DNA from: Nocardia abscessus NBRC 100374
GTDB taxonomy: Bacteria > Actinomycetota > Actinomycetes > Mycobacteriales > Mycobacteriaceae
Length of the DNA stretch: 64,000 nt
Direction: 5' to 3'
Assembly (NCBI RefSeq): GCF_000308455.1
Contig: NZ_BAFP01000028.1
Coordinates: forward strand, 1 to 64,000
Position numbers and translations under genes: made by a program. The number at the start of each line of letters is the position of its first letter. Within the stretch, counting starts at the first letter, position 1. Positions 51,886 through 59,901 of the stretch are shown here, in pieces. The notes under the pieces are model-generated. The model searched no databases. It was not told the origin of the DNA and saw only the letters and a program-made list of their open reading frames with translations.

Positions 51886-52768
51886 AACTCCTTGCTACCC
51901 GGCGGAGCAGGTCTCGCGTGGTCTTCTCGTCCAGTGCCGTCTGGCGGATCGCGCTGGCCATTTCAGTGTAACGCTGCACTATTTCGGGTCTTTCGAGATA
52001 GAGATCGCTGCTCATCCCCCCGTCCAGATAGACGACTGGGGGCTCGATCGGCGACCCTTTGCTGTCGGTGCCGAAGTCCAAGAGGACGAACGAGCCGTGC
52101 AAGATGCCGCGTGTGTATCCGGCCGACCACGGGTGGATGCGCAGCGTGACGTTCGGCCGGGTGCTGACATCGGCTAGATAGCGATGTTGCTCGGCCATCA
52201 CTTTCGGCCCGCCGACCATTCGGTACAGCGCTGCTTCGTCGAGAAGCACGTGAAGATCTACGGGACGGGTCTTGCGGGTGACAGCCACCTGCCTGTTGAG
52301 GCGAACCCGCACGCGTTGTTCGATTTCGTCGGCCGAACCGTCGTGCAGAAACGCCCCTATCAAGGCGCGGGCATAGTCAGCGGTCTGCAACAGGCCGGGC
52401 ACTTGGACCTCGTAAGACGTCAGCCGCCGAGCTGACCGCTCCATGCCGACGTACATGTTGAAGGCATCCGAGAACAACCCGCCGAGCGGAGTGATCCCGT
52501 CCTCGTCCCGTGCCGTTGCCGCGCGCGATGCCAACCCCACCGCCTGTTCGGTGTGCTCGGGGTTCACCTCGTACAGCATGCACAGCTCGCGCACGTCCTG
52601 GCGGCGGGGCTTCACGGCGCGGCCGGTTTCCAGGCGTTGTAGTCCGTTGAAGCTGAGCTGAACTTCCTTGGCGGCGACGGCGATCGTCAGTCCACGGCCT
52701 TCGCGCGCCTCGCGCAGAAATCTGCCGAGCTGGCGGCGCAGCAGCGTCGGCGACTCGATCTCGGTCAT
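51869..52768 (-). CDS. XRE-family regulator with DUF5753 C-terminal domain
   Basis: A 299-residue regulator. The helix-turn-helix is at residues ~8-65 (LRREAREGRGLTIAVAAKEV region, then FNGLQRLETGRAVKP). The DUF5753 region starts near residue 105 with YEVQVPGLLQTADYARAL and includes LDEAALYRMVGGPKVMAEQH and the C-terminal FVLLDFG...VVYLDG...LYLERP strands. ATG 52766-52768 is used because the domain begins there; the open frame extends 17 residues further. It is paired with DUF397 downstream and divergent from a three-gene operon at 53017, which it may control. Confidence 0.92.
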   Translation of the reverse strand: MTEIESPTLLRRQLGRFLREAREGRGLTIAVAAKEVQLSFNGLQRLETGRAVKPRRQDVRELCMLYEVNPEHTEQAVGLASRAATARDEDGITPLGGLFSDAFNMYVGMERSARRLTSYEVQVPGLLQTADYARALIGAFLHDGSADEIEQRVRVRLNRQVAVTRKTRPVDLHVLLDEAALYRMVGGPKVMAEQHRYLADVSTRPNVTLRIHPWSAGYTRGILHGSFVLLDFGTDSKGSPIEPPVVYLDGGMSSDLYLERPEIVQRYTEMASAIRQTALDEKTTRDLLRRVARSYDSDR

Positions 52769-53016
52769 CGGTATTCCCCCAGGTAAATGAATCCAGCACT
52801 CGGTCTGAACCGCATCCATTGGTACCCCAAAACTCGATGCTGTCTTGGGCTTTCGGAGAAGTTGTCCTGAATATGCGGATCTGGTCTGTGAGGCCGTGGT
52901 CCGGCTGGTGTGCTGTGCGTGCGCCAGGCCGCTGAACAGGGTTTTGTCGGTTCGAAGCGGCGAAGCATTCTGCGATAGGGCGCACTTCCGACTTACTCGA
53001 CGGCAGGGGGATCAGC

Positions 53017-53529
53017 ATGCAGGAAGGCCCGTTCCGAGACACCCCGACCACCCGGTGCGCGTTCTACCGCCGTATAGGCGGACTCGCTGCGGGCGTTGAC
53101 CCGCACACCGGATGCATCACGGTCCCGGCCGGAAGCGTATGGGGATTGGGGATGGCTGGGTATCTCGGTCATGAGGTCCGCGAGGAACTCCGGCGGCGTG
53201 GATGTGCGACAGGACCGATCGTGTCGTACCCGAGATCACGAAGCTGGGTCTTCCTTGTGCGACCTGACCTACCGGACTCTCCCACGGTGTTCGCCCAGCT
53301 GTATCGGGCCGGTATCGCGGTCTACGGTCACGGCCGTGTGATCGCTTTGCCGTCTCCGGCCGACCGTCCTCCGGCGGTGCGGCATTGGGTCGAGCGGCCT
53401 CGGGACGGCTTCCGGCCCTCGGCGATGGTCGTGGTCACGGCGATCAGCCGATGCCTTCCGCCGCGGGCGATCGACTTGTCGGTGCTCGGCGCCGCAGGAG
53501 CTTCCGCGCCCACCAGGGGAGTGCGGTGA
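53017..53529 (+). CDS. conserved actinobacterial protein, unknown function
   Basis: A 170-residue protein. A central segment ITVPAGSVWGLGMAGYLGHEVREELRRRGCATGPIVSYPRSRSWVFLVRPDLP looks like a compact alpha/beta domain, followed by VFAQLYRAGIAVYGHGRVIALPSP. I recall such proteins next to XRE-DUF397 pairs in Nocardia and Streptomyces, but no function is known to me. ATG 53017 starts after GGGGGATCAGC. It overlaps the next gene by 4 bp (GTGA). Confidence 0.7.
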   Translation: MQEGPFRDTPTTRCAFYRRIGGLAAGVDPHTGCITVPAGSVWGLGMAGYLGHEVREELRRRGCATGPIVSYPRSRSWVFLVRPDLPDSPTVFAQLYRAGIAVYGHGRVIALPSPADRPPAVRHWVERPRDGFRPSAMVVVTAISRCLPPRAIDLSVLGAAGASAPTRGVR

Positions 53530-54062
53530 CAGCCGACCCGCGAACACATCCGCACCAGAACGGATCTCGTGGGCTGTGCCTGCCCGGCACTCGAGCCTTC
53601 TTCGATATCTTCAACGGCCGGACGCGGCCCGCCGACGCGATGATTGTGTCGGCCGTGGGACTGCTCGGCGTGTGGGTGCGGCATTACGAGAGCGGCAAGC
53701 GGGGTCGTCCGATGGATCGACGGCTCGCCTATCTGATGGATCTCCATATCTGGGCAATCGACCGCTATGTCGAGGATCTGCTCGCTGCGGCGGGCCGAAA
53801 GGGTTACCGGCCCGCCGCGGACGTGCAGGAAATGCACTACTCCTATGGCGAGATGGTCAGCCTGCTCACGGCGGACTTCGTGCGATGCCGTCGCGAGGAG
53901 CGGCAACTCGGCGGGATCAGCGACGACCAGGTGCTCCACCATGTGCGGCACTGGGACGGGTTCAACGCCATGGTGAACGCGGTGGCCGCGGGGCGAGTAC
54001 GGCTCGGTGTTTCGCGCACCGTGCAGGCTGGGTCTTCCGGACCGCAGGAGCCGAAAACGTGA
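53526..54062 (+). CDS. conserved hypothetical, helical protein
   Basis: A 178-residue protein from GTG 53526, which overlaps the previous stop (GTGA). Mostly helical, with LMDLHIWAIDRYVEDLLAAAGRKGY near residue 69 and EMVSLLTADFVRCRREERQLGGIS near 105. No membrane segment or signal peptide is present. It resembles small helical proteins (DUF4254-like in flavour) found in XRE-DUF397 neighbourhoods, but I cannot place it firmly. It is the middle gene of a three-gene operon joined by 4-bp overlaps. Confidence 0.65.
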   Translation: MTADPRTHPHQNGSRGLCLPGTRAFFDIFNGRTRPADAMIVSAVGLLGVWVRHYESGKRGRPMDRRLAYLMDLHIWAIDRYVEDLLAAAGRKGYRPAADVQEMHYSYGEMVSLLTADFVRCRREERQLGGISDDQVLHHVRHWDGFNAMVNAVAAGRVRLGVSRTVQAGSSGPQEPKT

Positions 54063-54268
54063 CGACTCCGCGCCCGGGGGAGCCAGATGTTCACTTGCGG
54101 GTCCTGCTCGACGGCGTGAGTCTGGACTTCGCCGCCTGCCACACCGCAGCTATGCGGTTCATTCGCGAGTGGCGCGCCGTGCGACCCGCTGCCGACCTCA
54201 CCGTGATTCCCGGTACCACCATCGCGTTGCCGCGTTTGCCGTGCGAACGCCTTTACCTGGAACCGTGA
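54059..54268 (+). CDS. small conserved hypothetical, third gene of the operon
   Basis: A 69-residue protein from GTG 54059 overlapping the previous stop (GTGA). HLRVLLDGVSLDFAACHTAAMRFIREWRAVRPAADLTVIPG suggests one strand-helix-strand unit. Function is unknown. The tight overlap supports it being translated. Confidence 0.6.
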   Translation: MTTPRPGEPDVHLRVLLDGVSLDFAACHTAAMRFIREWRAVRPAADLTVIPGTTIALPRLPCERLYLEP

Positions 54269-54465
54269 CGCGCGTCGACGCGGAACGATAGGTCTGCGAG
54301 CAGTAGCGTTCGAGTCACCCGATAGGGGGATGTCGCCTCAGCCATAGCAAGTCGTTGAAACCGGATGGGGCGTCGAGACGTCGAAGTATGGTGCCGGGCC
54401 GAGTGCAGCGGGACACATTTGCTCGGGTTACGTGCGAACCATTGACAACGATCAGGGGAGTCGAG

Positions 54466-54720
54466 ATGAGAATGGTCACGAAGTCTGTCATCGCCGGTGC
54501 CGTCGCCGCAGGGGCCATGCTCGCAACGGCGGTGACCGCGTCGGCGGCACAGGAATTCGACACGGTCGCCGCGCACTGCTTCCCCTCACCGAAGGACGGA
54601 AGCTGTGTCACTCCGCCGAGCAACGTGAGCTGGGACAATTGCGAAATGGTCCGCCATGCCGCGGCGGACTGGTACTGCCGCGAGGTAGCGCCCGGGCGCT
54701 ACACCCTCACGCATCGCTGA
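54466..54720 (+). CDS. small secreted cysteine-containing protein
   Basis: An 84-residue exported protein. The signal peptide (MRMVTKSVIAGAVAAGAMLA, cleavage likely after TASA near residue 27) precedes a mature part of ~57 residues with four cysteines (HCFPSPKDGSC, DNCEMVRHAAADWYCREVAPGRY), which could form two disulfides. ATG 54466 has AGGGGAG upstream. A partly deleted copy lies at 55397-55648. Function is unknown. Confidence 0.7.
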   Translation: MRMVTKSVIAGAVAAGAMLATAVTASAAQEFDTVAAHCFPSPKDGSCVTPPSNVSWDNCEMVRHAAADWYCREVAPGRYTLTHR

Positions 54721-54808
54721 TGATGTCAGCCCGGACTCGGCTGACCGTCGCAGCGCAGCCATGCGGGGATTTTCGCTAAATTGCCTTACGGCCAGTTTGC
54801 TAAAAGTA

Positions 54809-54843
54809 AACGCACCTCTGCCAGCCTACTGGAGAGGTGCGTT
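54809..54843. terminator. bidirectional hairpin terminator
   Basis: An outer stem of 11 bp (54809-54819 with 54833-54843) and an inner CCAG/CTGG stem, between two converging small secreted-protein genes. Confidence 0.75.
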
Positions 54844-54873
54844 CGCTCACAAAGCCGACGAATAATTCACAAC

Positions 54874-55128
54874 TCAGCGCCTGTGACCCTGCAGTTCATA
54901 CTTGTTGAAGTGAGGAAGATAGTTGCAGCTCCACTCCCTGAACTCGCCGGCGAATTTGCCAACATTGGCTCTGCCGAAGTTTTCGCACTCACCTTTGGAC
55001 GCAAACTGATGCGACCGCCCGTCGACATAGATAGCGAGCCATGTCTCGATGTCGGCGGATGCGGTGCCCGCAGCTCCGAAAGCCAAGCTCAAAGCAAGAG
55101 CCGCGCCACCGATCAGCTTTGTAATCAT
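54874..55128 (-). CDS. small secreted protein, unknown function
   Basis: An 84-residue exported protein. The signal peptide (MITKLIGGAALALSLAFGAA, ending GTASA-DIE) is followed by a 59-residue mature part with two cysteines (SKGECENFGRAN, REWSCNYLP). ATG 55126-55128 directly follows GGGGAGGAA, the same tight arrangement as the secreted gene at 44696-45364. Function is unknown. It converges on the secreted gene at 54466. Confidence 0.65.
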   Translation of the reverse strand: MITKLIGGAALALSLAFGAAGTASADIETWLAIYVDGRSHQFASKGECENFGRANVGKFAGEFREWSCNYLPHFNKYELQGHRR

Positions 55129-55396
55129 TTCCTCCCCTTACCTATACACGGCTTAACTGCCGCTTCCTCAGATTACATGATTTGGACGCTGCCGCAACAG
55201 TATTGGCGTCTGCCTGTTGTACGTCAGGTCTTCGACGGCCATCATGCTTCCCCTCGAACCGCAGCGAGGCGATGTGGCGAACGGGTGGGACCTAGCGGGC
55301 AACTCTGGAAGGGGAAAGCTAGGTCTACAGTTCGACGGACGAAGGCGGGAGGAAAAGGGTGCAACATGGCAATGTGATACAAATCACAATATTCGC
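55129..55396. other. intergenic, no gene recognised
   Basis: About 270 bp upstream of the duplicated segment, without a credible open frame or ribosome site. Confidence 0.45.
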
Positions 55397-55648
55397 TGGA
55401 ACCGACTGGGGTGTTGAAACGTCGGCAAATTATGCCGAGGCCGAGTGATTCGAATTCAATTCGTAAGAGGCCGACCAGAGAAATTTGACACGGCTGCTTG
55501 GCATTGCATCCATCGCCGAAAACGGCAACTGTAGCCATCCTCCGTTGCAACGTGAGCTGGGAAGCATGCGAAATGGTCCGCCATGCCGCGGCGGACTGGT
55601 ACAGCCGCGAGGTAGCGCCCGGTCGCTACACCCTCACGCATCGCTGAT
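55397..55648 (+). pseudogene. decayed duplicate of the secreted gene at 54466
   Basis: 55550-55647 is nearly identical to 54624-54721, including GAAATGGTCCGCCATGCCGC and the shared end CTACACCCTCACGCATCGCTGA. The upstream part 55397-55446 matches the 5' region near 54353-54402 (GGGGTGTTGAAACGTCGG versus GGGGCGTCGAGACGTCGA). The signal-peptide part is missing and one Cys codon is changed (TAC-TGC to TAC-AGC). No intact frame remains. Confidence 0.75.
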
Positions 55649-55660
55649 CGAGTCGGCCGT

Positions 55661-55715
55661 GAGTGGCACATCATCGAGAGGTCTACTCGTAATTCGCCAC
55701 AGCTGTGTGCCACTC
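55661..55715. repeat. 55-bp element with terminal inverted repeats, copy 2
   Basis: GAGTGGCACA ... TGTGCCACTC, the counterpart of 51452-51506. It starts 13 bp after the stop of the duplicated secreted gene remnant. Confidence 0.65.
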
Positions 55716-55752
55716 GCGAAGCTCGTACGCGTCGGCGCGCTCCGGCGGAGCA

Positions 55753-56214
55753 TCATCGCTGGAGATCGTCCGGTAGTACTCGGAACGATTTGTGCTCGGT
55801 GAGTGGGGTCACGGCACGGAAGTCTCTTCGGTCGAGCGTGAGTACTTCGTTGGTCTCGTAGTCGGCGGCCAGGGCTACCGTCACCGCGCCCGCGATGTCC
55901 AGCCGCAGGGCCGGATAGAGCCTGCGCACGGCGTTGGCCTGATCGAGAACGTCGGCAGTCACCACAGCGATCTCGAAGTGCTCGGTGCGCGTTTGGGTGG
56001 CCAGGTCTTCGAGCATTTCGGTGGAGACGCGCTGGCCGAGTTCTCGACGCGCAACGTGGTCGACTTCGGCTAGAACGAGCGGCGACAGGATGACGAGTCC
56101 GGCTTGTTCCAGGACCAGAAAGGCGCCGTCGCTGTCGGGTGAGGAGGTATCGAATGCGGCGATGAGCCCCGAAGTGTCGGCGATGACGATTCCCGGGCCC
56201 TCGATGCCCAGCAT
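55753..56214 (-). CDS. PIN-domain ribonuclease toxin (VapC-like)
   Basis: A toxin of about 153 residues predicted to cleave RNA with Mg2+. The PIN acidic residues are visible in IVIADTSGLIAAFD (first Asp), LAEVDHVARRELG (Glu), LRLDIAGAVTVALA (Asp) and VLTLDRRDFRAV (Asp). The start ATG 56212-56214 overlaps the antitoxin stop; a GTG at 56217 is the alternative. It lies directly downstream of a ribbon-helix-helix antitoxin in one operon. Confidence 0.88.
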   Translation of the reverse strand: MLGIEGPGIVIADTSGLIAAFDTSSPDSDGAFLVLEQAGLVILSPLVLAEVDHVARRELGQRVSTEMLEDLATQTRTEHFEIAVVTADVLDQANAVRRLYPALRLDIAGAVTVALAADYETNEVLTLDRRDFRAVTPLTEHKSFRVLPDDLQR

Positions 56215-56462
56215 CACCGGGTGTCCGAGTTGTCGCCGAAGTCGTCGGCGAGGATGTCGTCCACGCGTTCGGCAAGCGTCGGATCGCCGCTCGCGAAACG
56301 CCTCAAACGCAATGGTTCAGATCGGCGGCGCACCCGCATCGCGGCCAGATGTATTGCATTGCGGATGATCTCTGCCTCGCTGACATTGCTCCGCGCAGCG
56401 GCCTCTTTGATGACGGCTAGGTCTTCGGCGTCGGCGTAGACCATGGTGCGCTTGAGAGGCAT
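56214..56462 (-). CDS. ribbon-helix-helix antitoxin
   Basis: An 82-residue antitoxin. The N-terminal RHH DNA-binding unit is KRTMVYADAEDLAVIKEAAARSNVSEAEIIRNAI, and the acidic C-terminus (ERVDDILADDFGDNSDTR) should wrap the PIN toxin. ATG 56460-56462 is used because the RHH strand begins there; the open frame upstream crosses the operator. It overlaps the toxin start. Confidence 0.88.
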   Translation of the reverse strand: MPLKRTMVYADAEDLAVIKEAAARSNVSEAEIIRNAIHLAAMRVRRRSEPLRLRRFASGDPTLAERVDDILADDFGDNSDTR

Positions 56463-56471
56463 ATGAGTATT

Positions 56472-56487
56472 GTGGCATATATGCCAC
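56472..56487. promoter_or_regulatory. 16-bp palindromic operator of the toxin-antitoxin operon
   Basis: GTGGCATATATGCCAC is a perfect palindrome 9 bp upstream of the antitoxin start, the usual place for RHH autoregulation. Confidence 0.8.
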
Positions 56488-56730
56488 CGTGGGGAGGTGA
56501 GACCGGCGCGCGCATCGTTGGCGATGTTCGGTACGGCCACCCAGGGCCGGTGCGGACCGGAGGGTTGGGGACGGCGTCCGATCCCTCGATCCGGAAGCTC
56601 TTGGTGCGGCCGTCGAGTCGGGCGACGAGTTCGGACGGGGTCGGTCCGAGTTCGGTGCGTCGGCTGAGGCGGCGGTCGCGACTACGTCGTGCGGCTCTCC
56701 GAGGGGAGCGGCGATATCAATTCGCGCGAA

Positions 56731-57384
56731 TCAGAACTCCAGGTCCGACCACGGGATGTGGATCGGGAACGGGAAGTCGATGGTGATGGCGTCGGAATCA
56801 CTCGGTGACCACTTGCCGATCAGGAGGTAGTTGGCCGGATATAGCGGGTGCGCGCCGGGTGGGAGCGTGCCGGGGGTGGTTTCCAGTGCGTAGGCGCGGA
56901 TCATTGCGATGGTGCTCTTCTTGCGCGCGAGCGTTACTTCCCAGTACCAGGGGATGCCCGCATCGGCGTAGCGCCTCTGCTCGTCCTGCGGGTCGATCTC
57001 GATGCTCGACGGAGAACGGATTCGGCCTGCGAGTAGCACGTCTTGGGCGTGAATGTCCTGGTAGGGGGCGTCGAGGCGGCGGTAGACAACGACGTCGGGG
57101 GTGACGAAGTCCGACTTCCCGGTGTCGCCGAAGAAGACGTTGGTTTCGAAGTCCACGCGCCACCAGCTTTGTGGCTGCTCGGCCATGCCGTCGCGTGCGC
57201 AGCGCTTGAGTGCGCTGGTCAGCGCGAAGGTGAACGCTTGATGTTCGGCGGGTCCGCGCCGTCGCCAGACGACGCGCCCGTTCCACAGCTCGATCTGTGC
57301 GGCGATCTCTTCGGGTAGCTGCTCGAGATCCTCCCAGGTCATGAACTCCGGCAGGTCGGGGCGTTCGACGCCTGGACTCGACAT
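56731..57384 (-). CDS. Uma2-family (DUF820) putative endonuclease
   Basis: A 217-residue protein with the Uma2 pattern: MTWEDLEQLPEEIAAQIELWNGRVV, a central FVTPDVVVYRR (usual PD-(D/E)xK Asp), then IRSPSSIEIDPQDEQRRYADAGIPWYWEV. In most family members the segment after the Ser-Pro-Ser turn carries a Lys (D-K-x-x-x-Y), but here it reads D-E-Q-R-R-Y, so catalytic competence is uncertain. ATG 57382-57384. The function of the family is not established. It is the last accessory gene before the second half of the spc operon. Confidence 0.82.
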   Translation of the reverse strand: MSSPGVERPDLPEFMTWEDLEQLPEEIAAQIELWNGRVVWRRRGPAEHQAFTFALTSALKRCARDGMAEQPQSWWRVDFETNVFFGDTGKSDFVTPDVVVYRRLDAPYQDIHAQDVLLAGRIRSPSSIEIDPQDEQRRYADAGIPWYWEVTLARKKSTIAMIRAYALETTPGTLPPGAHPLYPANYLLIGKWSPSDSDAITIDFPFPIHIPWSDLEF

Positions 57385-57462
57385 GGTCTTATGCTAGCCC
57401 GGTCACCGGCCATTTCCGCTGGTCATGAGCGGGACGAAACCGGGTGCTCACCGACCCCGATT

Positions 57463-57490
57463 TTGCCCTGGTGAACCCCTTGCCTACACT
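57463..57490 (+). promoter_or_regulatory. promoter of the second half of the spc operon
   Basis: -35 TTGCCC (57463-57468), a 16-bp gap and -10 TACACT (57485-57490), followed by AGAGCGGTTGCCTGGG. The -10 and start region match the rplN promoter at 40765 in about 20 of 22 positions. The leader to rpsH is about 170 nt. Confidence 0.65.
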
Positions 57491-57667
57491 AGAGCGGTTG
57501 CCTGGGCACCTCCATGTCCGCATGCGTGCGCTCGGGCGATCGAACCTCCTCCGGTCGGCAAGGGTCGGCCGGACCATCCGAATTGTCGTAGGCCCACCGC
57601 CGGCCGTGCCGATGTGCACGGTGGCGCTGTATGGGAACCGCGGCGAGAAAGGTGTCTAGGTCGAACC

Positions 57668-58066
57668 ATGACCATGACTGATCCGATCGCAGACTTCCTG
57701 ACGCGTCTGCGCAACGCCAACTCGGCGTACCACGATCAGGTGAAGGCTCCGCACTCGAAGCTCAAGGCGAACATCGCCGAGATCCTCAAGCGTGAGGGCT
57801 ACATCGCCGATTACCGGACCGAGGACGCACAGGTGGGCAAGACGCTCATCGTCGACCTCAAGTACGGCCCGAGCCGTGAGCGCAGCCTCGCCGGCGTGCG
57901 CCGTGTCTCCAAGCCCGGTCTGCGCGTGTACGCGAAATCCACCAACCTGCCCAAGGTGCTCGGCGGCCTCGGCGTGGCGATCATCTCCACGTCCTCCGGC
58001 CTGTTGACCGACAAGCAGGCGGCCAAGCAGGGCGTGGGCGGCGAAGTCCTCGCCTACGTCTGGTAA
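57668..58066 (+). CDS. rpsH: 30S ribosomal protein S8
   Basis: A 132-residue primary 16S rRNA-binding protein. [22 protein letters not shown] at the start and [25 protein letters not shown] at the end are standard S8. ATG 57668 follows AGGTCGAACC. It normally follows rpsZ directly, but here it begins a separate transcript 15.3 kb away. rplF follows after 14 bp. Confidence 0.98.
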   Translation: MTMTDPIADFLTRLRNANSAYHDQVKAPHSKLKANIAEILKREGYIADYRTEDAQVGKTLIVDLKYGPSRERSLAGVRRVSKPGLRVYAKSTNLPKVLGGLGVAIISTSSGLLTDKQAAKQGVGGEVLAYVW

Positions 58067-58080
58067 GGGAGGTCAGGACA

Positions 58081-58620
58081 ATGTCGCGTATTGGTAAGAA
58101 GCCCATCGCAATCCCGGCCGGTGTCGATGTCGCCATCGACGGCCAGGACGTCTCGGTGAAGGGGCCCAAGGGCGCCCTGTCGCTCACCATCGCCGAGCCG
58201 ATCACTGTCGCCAAGGGCGAGGACGGCCAGCTCGAGGTCGTTCGCCCGGACGACGAGCGCCGCAGCCGCGCTCTGCACGGCCTGACCCGCACCCTTGTGT
58301 CGAACATGATCGTCGGTGTGACCCAGGGCTACGAGAAGAAGATGGAAATCTTCGGCGTCGGTTACCGCGTCGCGCTGAAGGGCCAGAACCTCGAGTTCGC
58401 CCTCGGCTACAGCCACCCGGTGCCGATCGAGGCGCCCGAGGGCATCACTTTTGCGGTGGAATCGCCCACCAAGTTCTCCGTGTCCGGAATCGACAAGCAG
58501 AAGGTCGGCCAGATTTCGGCGGTCATCCACGGCCTGCGCAAGCCCGACCCGTACAAGGGCAAGGGCATCCGCTACGCCGGCGAGGTCGTTCGCCGCAAGG
58601 TCGGAAAGACGGGTAAGTGA
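58081..58620 (+). CDS. rplF: 50S ribosomal protein L6
   Basis: A 179-residue large-subunit protein near the GTPase centre. [20 protein letters not shown] at the start and [25 protein letters not shown] at the end are diagnostic. ATG 58081 has GGGAGG upstream. rplR starts 2 bp after the stop. Confidence 0.98.
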   Translation: MSRIGKKPIAIPAGVDVAIDGQDVSVKGPKGALSLTIAEPITVAKGEDGQLEVVRPDDERRSRALHGLTRTLVSNMIVGVTQGYEKKMEIFGVGYRVALKGQNLEFALGYSHPVPIEAPEGITFAVESPTKFSVSGIDKQKVGQISAVIHGLRKPDPYKGKGIRYAGEVVRRKVGKTGK

Positions 58621-58622
58621 TC

Positions 58623-59030
58623 ATGGCGCAAACCGAAAACCAGAAGGCCAAGCGCATCCCCCTGGGCAAGGACGTGTCGACGCAGCGTCGCCTGTCGAAG
58701 ACGCGCCGTCACTTCCGCCTGCGCAAGAAGGTGGAAGGCACCACCGAGCGTCCGCGCCTGGTGGTCAACCGCTCCTCGCGGCACCTGCACGCGCAGCTGG
58801 TGGACGACTCCATCGGCAAGACCATCGCCGCCGCCTCGACCATCGAGGCCGACGTGCGCGCGCTGGACGGCGACAAGTCGGCCAAGAGCAAGAAGGTCGG
58901 CGCACTGCTCGCCGAGCGGGCCAAGGCCGCCGGTGTCGAGGCCGTCGTGTTCGACCGTGGTGGGCACGACTACCACGGCCGGATCGCCGCACTGGCCGAT
59001 GCCGCTCGCGAAGGTGGGTTGAAATTCTGA
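58623..59030 (+). CDS. rplR: 50S ribosomal protein L18
   Basis: A 135-residue 5S rRNA-binding protein. The core [20 protein letters not shown] and the end [28 protein letters not shown] are diagnostic. ATG 58623 is chosen over the in-frame start two codons earlier by position relative to the rplF stop and the family start. It has a slightly longer N-terminus than E. coli L18, typical for actinobacteria. Confidence 0.98.
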   Translation: MAQTENQKAKRIPLGKDVSTQRRLSKTRRHFRLRKKVEGTTERPRLVVNRSSRHLHAQLVDDSIGKTIAAASTIEADVRALDGDKSAKSKKVGALLAERAKAAGVEAVVFDRGGHDYHGRIAALADAAREGGLKF

Positions 59031-59061
59031 TGATCGATAACAAGAACGGAAGGAACGTCTG

Positions 59062-59721
59062 ATGCCGGGACGTCAGAGGCGTGACGGCGGAAGCGGACCC
59101 GCCGGACAGAATGGCAGCGCCCCCGAGGGCGGCCGCGGCGACCGTCGCGGTGGTGGCGACCGTCGGGGCGGCGGCGACCGTCGCGACAGCGCCGCGGAGA
59201 AGAACCAACTCGAGCGCGTCGTCGCGATCAACCGCGTCTCCAAGGTCGTGAAGGGTGGTCGGCGCTTCAGCTTCACCGCCCTGGTGATCGTCGGTGACGG
59301 CAACGGTCTGGTCGGCGTCGGCTACGGCAAGGCCAAGGAAGTTCCCGCGGCCATCCAGAAGGGCGTCGAAGAGGCTCGCAAGAACTTCTTCCGCGTCCCG
59401 ATGATCGGCTCCACCATCGTGCACCCGGTTCAGGGTGAGGCGGCCGCCGGTGTGGTCATGCTGCGTCCGGCCTCGCCGGGTACCGGTGTGATCGCCGGTG
59501 GCGCGGCTCGTGCCGTGCTGGAATGCGCCGGTATCCACGACATTCTGGCGAAGTCGCTCGGTAGCGACAACGCCATCAACGTCGTGCACGCGACTGTTAC
59601 TGCCCTCAAGCAGCTGCAGCGTCCCGAAGAGGTCGCGGCTCGCCGTGGCCTGCCGCTCGAGGACGTCGCTCCTGCCGGCATGCTGCGTGCGCGCGCTCAG
59701 GCTGCCGGAGGTGTCAAGTAA
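59062..59721 (+). CDS. rpsE: 30S ribosomal protein S5 with Gly/Arg-rich N-terminal extension
   Basis: A 219-residue S5. The core [31 protein letters not shown] begins near residue 53. The first ~45 residues are a low-complexity [14 protein letters not shown] tract with three near repeats, longer than in E. coli but common in actinobacteria. The start is ATG 59062, with GGAAGGAACG before it. Its last base is shared with the rpmD ATG (TAATG), so the two are translationally coupled. Confidence 0.97.
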   Translation: MPGRQRRDGGSGPAGQNGSAPEGGRGDRRGGGDRRGGGDRRDSAAEKNQLERVVAINRVSKVVKGGRRFSFTALVIVGDGNGLVGVGYGKAKEVPAAIQKGVEEARKNFFRVPMIGSTIVHPVQGEAAAGVVMLRPASPGTGVIAGGAARAVLECAGIHDILAKSLGSDNAINVVHATVTALKQLQRPEEVAARRGLPLEDVAPAGMLRARAQAAGGVK

Positions 59722-59900
59722 TGGCAGATCTCAAGGTGACCCAGATCAAGAGCTCGATCGGCGCCAAGAAGAATCAGCGGGACAGCCTTCGGACCCTGGG
59801 TCTGCGCGGTATCCGCAAGACCGTGGTCCGCGAGGACAACCCCCAGAACCGCGGGCTGATCAACGTCGTGCGCCACCTCGTGACCGTTGAGGAGGTCTGA
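59721..59900 (+). CDS. rpmD: 50S ribosomal protein L30
   Basis: A 59-residue protein: [20 protein letters not shown], then [23 protein letters not shown]. Standard length and place between S5 and L15. The ATG overlaps the rpsE stop by one base, and rplO follows 1 bp after the stop. Confidence 0.97.
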   Translation: MADLKVTQIKSSIGAKKNQRDSLRTLGLRGIRKTVVREDNPQNRGLINVVRHLVTVEEV

Positions 59901-59901
59901 C

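Noticed and set aside
42396..57667. Complete prophage or integrative element in the split spc operon
   Set aside because: No integrase, transposase, replication or transfer genes were recognised; only the direct repeat of the rpsZ end hints at integration.
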